DNA from: Betaproteobacteria bacterium
GTDB lineage: Bacteria > Pseudomonadota > Gammaproteobacteria > Burkholderiales > SG8-39
Assembly (NCBI GenBank): GCA_947467405.1
Contig: CANIIN010000229.1
Span: forward strand, 1 to 5,386
Length of the DNA: 5,386 nucleotides
Direction of reading: 5' to 3'
Shown here: one piece after another, positions 1-3,700 of the stretch
Numbering within the stretch: position 1 is the stretch's first letter
Layout: the number at the start of each line of letters is the position of its first letter
Notes under the pieces: generated by a model
Seen by the model: the letters and a program-made list of their open reading frames with translations, nothing else
What the model was told of the DNA's origin: nothing
Database searches by the model: none
Position numbers and translations under genes: made by a program

Positions 1-741
1 AGCGGCCTGCGCGGCGGCGATGGCGGACTCCTGCGCCTGCAGGTCCTGTTCCTTCTCGATGCGCTCGCGTTGTTTATCGGTGTACATGAGCCGGCCGGCA
101 AAACCGTCGCGGCTGAGCTTTTCGTAGGCGGCCTCCTGCTCGCGAAAGTGCGGCAGGGTCTGCACGAGCTTGCGCTTAATCTGCTCGGCGGTATGCAGGT
201 CGAAGTTGGCTTTCTCGAGCAGCGCGCGCTCCTGCGCCAGTGAGTTCTCGTAGGCCTGGCGATTGGCATCGAATTGCGCGTGTACTTGCGCGAAGAGCTC
301 CGCGGGCTCGTCCTTGCGCCGCGTGAATGACGCGCCAGCCAGTTGCGCATCAATGCGCCGCACGGCCAAGCGACGGTTCTGCACATCGGACACCAGGTTT
401 TTGAGGTCGGATTGAGATAGGGCTGCATCCATGCGCAGCAACACCTGCCCGGCTTTGACGTGTTCGCCTTCGCGAACGAGGATTTCCTTGACCACACCGG
501 CATCCACGGGCTGCACGATCTTGAGATAGGAGTCGGGCACCAGCTTGCCCTCGGCCACGGCAACGACGTCCAGTCGGCCCAGCACCGACCAGATGAGCAA
601 CGCGCCAAGGAAGGCCAGGACGATCCACAGCATGCGTCGCCCGAGCGGGTTGGGCGGCGTGCGTTGCAGACGAATCAGCGCGGGATGAAAATCGTGTGCA
701 CTGGTCTCAGGTGAAGCGAAATGCTCAAGCAAGGTTGACAC
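1..741 (-). CDS. hlyD: HlyD-family T1SS membrane fusion (adaptor) protein, 3' partial
   Basis: This is the periplasmic adaptor of a type I secretion system, which bridges the inner-membrane ABC exporter and a TolC-like outer-membrane channel. The 247 visible residues contain no stop; family members usually have about 400-480, so roughly the first half is here. In order: a cytoplasmic N-terminus with the family-typical P-P-N-P-L-G-R (29-35); one transmembrane segment at about 37-55; a biotinyl-lipoyl-like half-domain at about 74-105 (QPVDAGVV, then VREGEHVKAGQVLLRMD); and a long charged, Gln/Glu/Arg/Ala-rich alpha-helical hairpin from about 106 to the edge, expected to contact the channel protein. 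The GTG start is chosen for its strong Shine-Dalgarno 6 bases upstream; the next in-frame ATG is codon 37, inside the membrane segment. It probably shares an operon with the preceding RTX gene and exports its product. The symbol is at family level; prtE/aprE/cyaD-type names would describe the same role. Confidence 0.93.
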   Translation of the reverse strand, partial: MSTLLEHFASPETSAHDFHPALIRLQRTPPNPLGRRMLWIVLAFLGALLIWSVLGRLDVVAVAEGKLVPDSYLKIVQPVDAGVVKEILVREGEHVKAGQVLLRMDAALSQSDLKNLVSDVQNRRLAVRRIDAQLAGASFTRRKDEPAELFAQVHAQFDANRQAYENSLAQERALLEKANFDLHTAEQIKRKLVQTLPHFREQEAAYEKLSRDGFAGRLMYTDKQRERIEKEQDLQAQESAIAAAQAA

Positions 742-747
742 GCTTAT

Positions 748-755
748 CCTCCTTA
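748..755 (-). promoter_or_regulatory. Shine-Dalgarno of the hlyD-like gene in the 37-bp intergenic gap
   Basis: The minus strand reads TAAGGAGG, a near-complete anti-16S match, 6 bases before the GTG at 741-739. It decides the hlyD start. The whole gap (742-778) has no hairpin followed by a T-run and no recognisable promoter, so translation of hlyD from the RTX transcript is the simplest reading. Confidence 0.85.
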
Positions 756-778
756 CATTGATGATCTGTGCAGATTGC

Positions 779-3700
779 CTATGCAGCGAGTGCGACCAGC
801 CCTTCGCTTAATCCGGAGAACGATTGCAGTCGCGCGCCTTCGCCGCCCAAACCGGATGCGCCCATGCCAAGCGGCGCCAGTTCGGACAAACCGGGAAAAC
901 CTGCAATCGGCGAGTTGATGAATCCCGCCGACGAATTGGCGGCGGTCGATTCGTCGAAGCTGGCCAGGCGGAATTGCAGCAGGGCGTTGGCAATGGCCCA
1001 TGGGGTCAACGCCGGGGCAGCTTCACGAGGGGCATCGTTTTGTTGCGCGAGCCACGTCAGGCCGCCGGGTTCGGTTTCACGCTGCACGGTCCGCGATTCA
1101 AAAGCGGAGCCATCTTGACTGCCCGTTGCATCGTCGGTCGAGACCGAGCCGGATGAAACAAACGATGACATCGCGTCACGTGCACGGGCGACCGACGGTC
1201 CATTCCCGTCCGGCGTCGCAGCAACGCTGCCGCCGACCGCGCCTGCTGACCCGCGCGATGCGTTCGGTACCGAAGATCCGGAAGCGAGTTCTGGCTGCGG
1301 CAGCGAAAGGGTGAGCGGTGCCAATGAATGGGACGAAAAGGATCCCGATATTTCAGCGGCGCTGAACTGTGCCAAGCCGGCGCCGCCGAACTCGACGGAT
1401 GAACCGGCTAGCATGTCGTTGGACTCGGTCGGCACAAAGACTGAGGGCAATGAGATGCTGAAACCACTGCCGGGCGCTTGATCGCCGCCCGCGATCAGTT
1501 CGCCAGCATCTGTGCTTGGCGTTGATGCTTCGGGTTCACCTCCACCGCCGGCACCGATGACTGGATCCGATGATCCGATGTCATCAGCGGGTGGAAATGA
1601 TTCAAATGTGTGGACAGGGTCGGGTATCAAGACGGCAACGCTGCGCAGCATGGTGGCGTCCCACACCATGCCATCATTGAACTCGACACGCGCGATGACG
1701 TCGCGACTTGCTCCACCCACGATCGTTACGCTGTCGCCAGCGGCCTGGTCGCCGATGGTGAGGATGAGATTGTCCTGGCTTTGCGCCACCGACAAGGTGG
1801 CGGCGGAAATGTCCGGACCGAAATGGAGCGTATTGATTTCCGCGATGGATTGATCGGCCTCGGAAATGAGGTCGCGACCGTCACCGAGTTGAAAGCGATA
1901 AGTGTCGTTGCCTGCCCCGCCATCGAGCGAATCATCGCCGGCACCCCCGGACATCGTGTCATTGCCGCTTGCGCCCGCCAGCACGTCATTGCCCGCGAAC
2001 CCGGACATGACGTTGCCGTGGCCGGTACGCGCTTCGAGAACGTCATCACCATCGGACCCGGCTTGCTGGATGGTGAGGGCGGGCGTCGAAATCAGCGTGT
2101 CGAAGCCTACCCAGCGACCATCGACGTAATCACTGACAGCGCGGTAGTAAATCGATGGCAGGACCGTGTCGTCGGCCAGTGTGACCCGGATGACGCCTTC
2201 GCCGCTGACGATGGTCAGTTCATTCCCTGTCCACTCAAGGTAGATGCTGGAGGGCGCGTACAGCAGATCTTCGTCGATCAGTTCGCCTGCGAGGAAGACG
2301 ATGCGGTTGCTGCCCTGCGCGTCCCGAACGGTGACCAGCCCCGCGTCGGGGAGAATCTGGTACTCGTCGTCACCGGCGCCGCCATCGAGAACGCTGCCGT
2401 CGCTACCGGGTCCCGCCACCAGGATGTCGTTGCCGTCCTCACCGTACAAGGACGATGCGCCGGCCGCGGACTGCAGGTAGTCGTCGCCATCGCCACCCAG
2501 GACGTAGTCGTTCCCGCCTGTGCCAATGAACGTATCGGCGCCATCTCCCAATTCGACGTAATCATCCGCGGAAGAGCCCAAGACGAAATCATCGCCTTCA
2601 TCGACGTAGATGAAAAAGCTACCCTCATCCGCATTGCTTGCGTAGGCCTCGATGCGGTCATTGCCGGCACCCCCATCGATCACATAGTGACCGTTGGCGG
2701 CGATGATCTGATCGTCCCCTGCCCCGCCATCCAGATAACCGCCAGAGCGCACGACGGTCAGTCCGCTGGTGATCAGGTCATCGCCTTCGCCGCCGTCGAT
2801 GACATTGATCCCGCCGTCTCCGTTCAGGACGTCGTTGCCCGTGCCACCAGAGATGTAATCGTCGCCGTCCCCACCGGACACCCAGTCATTGCCGCTTCCG
2901 GCATAGATCGCATTGGAGCCGGCGACGGAAGCGACGACCAACTGGCTGAGTGCGGAAGGCAGCTCCTGAAAGGCGTCGCCGGCGGCGCTGATCTGGAAGG
3001 TCCATTGAAAGTTGAAGCTGTCCGGCACGCGAACAACGCCGTGCCCATCGTAAGCAAAGCTCGGGCTGGCATCTTCGTCGCCGTAGATGTGGTCATCGCC
3101 GGCGCCGCCGACCAGCGTGTTGTTGCCGGCACCGCCAAAGAGAACATCAGCACCATCACCACCCACCATCGTGTCGTCGCCGCCCCAGCCGGACAGCCAG
3201 TCACCAAGCTGGTCCGTACCGCTCGCGGAGTCACCGTCGGCGATGGCCGTTTCGATCTCGACTTCCGCGCCGCCGAATATCCGGTCATTGCCGACGCTAC
3301 CGTCAATGACGTCGATTCCATCGCCACCGACGAGCGTGGTGCCGACAAACAGCGAATTCCGTTGCGCCGTGATCAAGTCATTGTCGTCGCCCCCATCGAC
3401 GAAGACATGATTGCCATCGACCATGACGAAATCATTGCCGCTGCCGGTGAAGACATCGATATAGTCGTTGACGTATGTGAGCGGATCGCCCTCTGTCAGA
3501 TAAATTCCCGTGTACCAAATGACGTCGTCAATACTCCCGGGGTCGTCGTCATCGCTCTTGGTGAAGTACCCCGGAAGCCGCGGCAATTCAGGATCGACCG
3601 TGCTGTCCAGAGCGATTCCGAGGTCACCGTTGTGAAAGTTCTCCACGGTGATACCGCCGGAGATCTGCAGCGTGGCGCCTGCGACGAGATCGCCGACGAC

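Noticed and set aside
350..714. Short frames at 350-628 (minus) and 460-714 (plus) within the hlyD region
   Set aside because: The HlyD frame covers this stretch without interruption and shows a membrane segment and lipoyl-type motif; the alternatives show no domain or ribosome site.
742..778. Possible intergenic terminator or promoter between the two genes
   Set aside because: No stem-loop with a T-run and no convincing -35/-10 pair is visible in 37 bases; only the ribosome site is supported.
768..1314. Overlapping plus-strand frames (768-1118, 824-1156, 1000-1314) opposite the C-terminal tail
   Set aside because: They are rich in Arg, Ala and Ser as expected of shadow frames in GC-rich DNA, match no family I recognise, and lie opposite a continuous coding frame.
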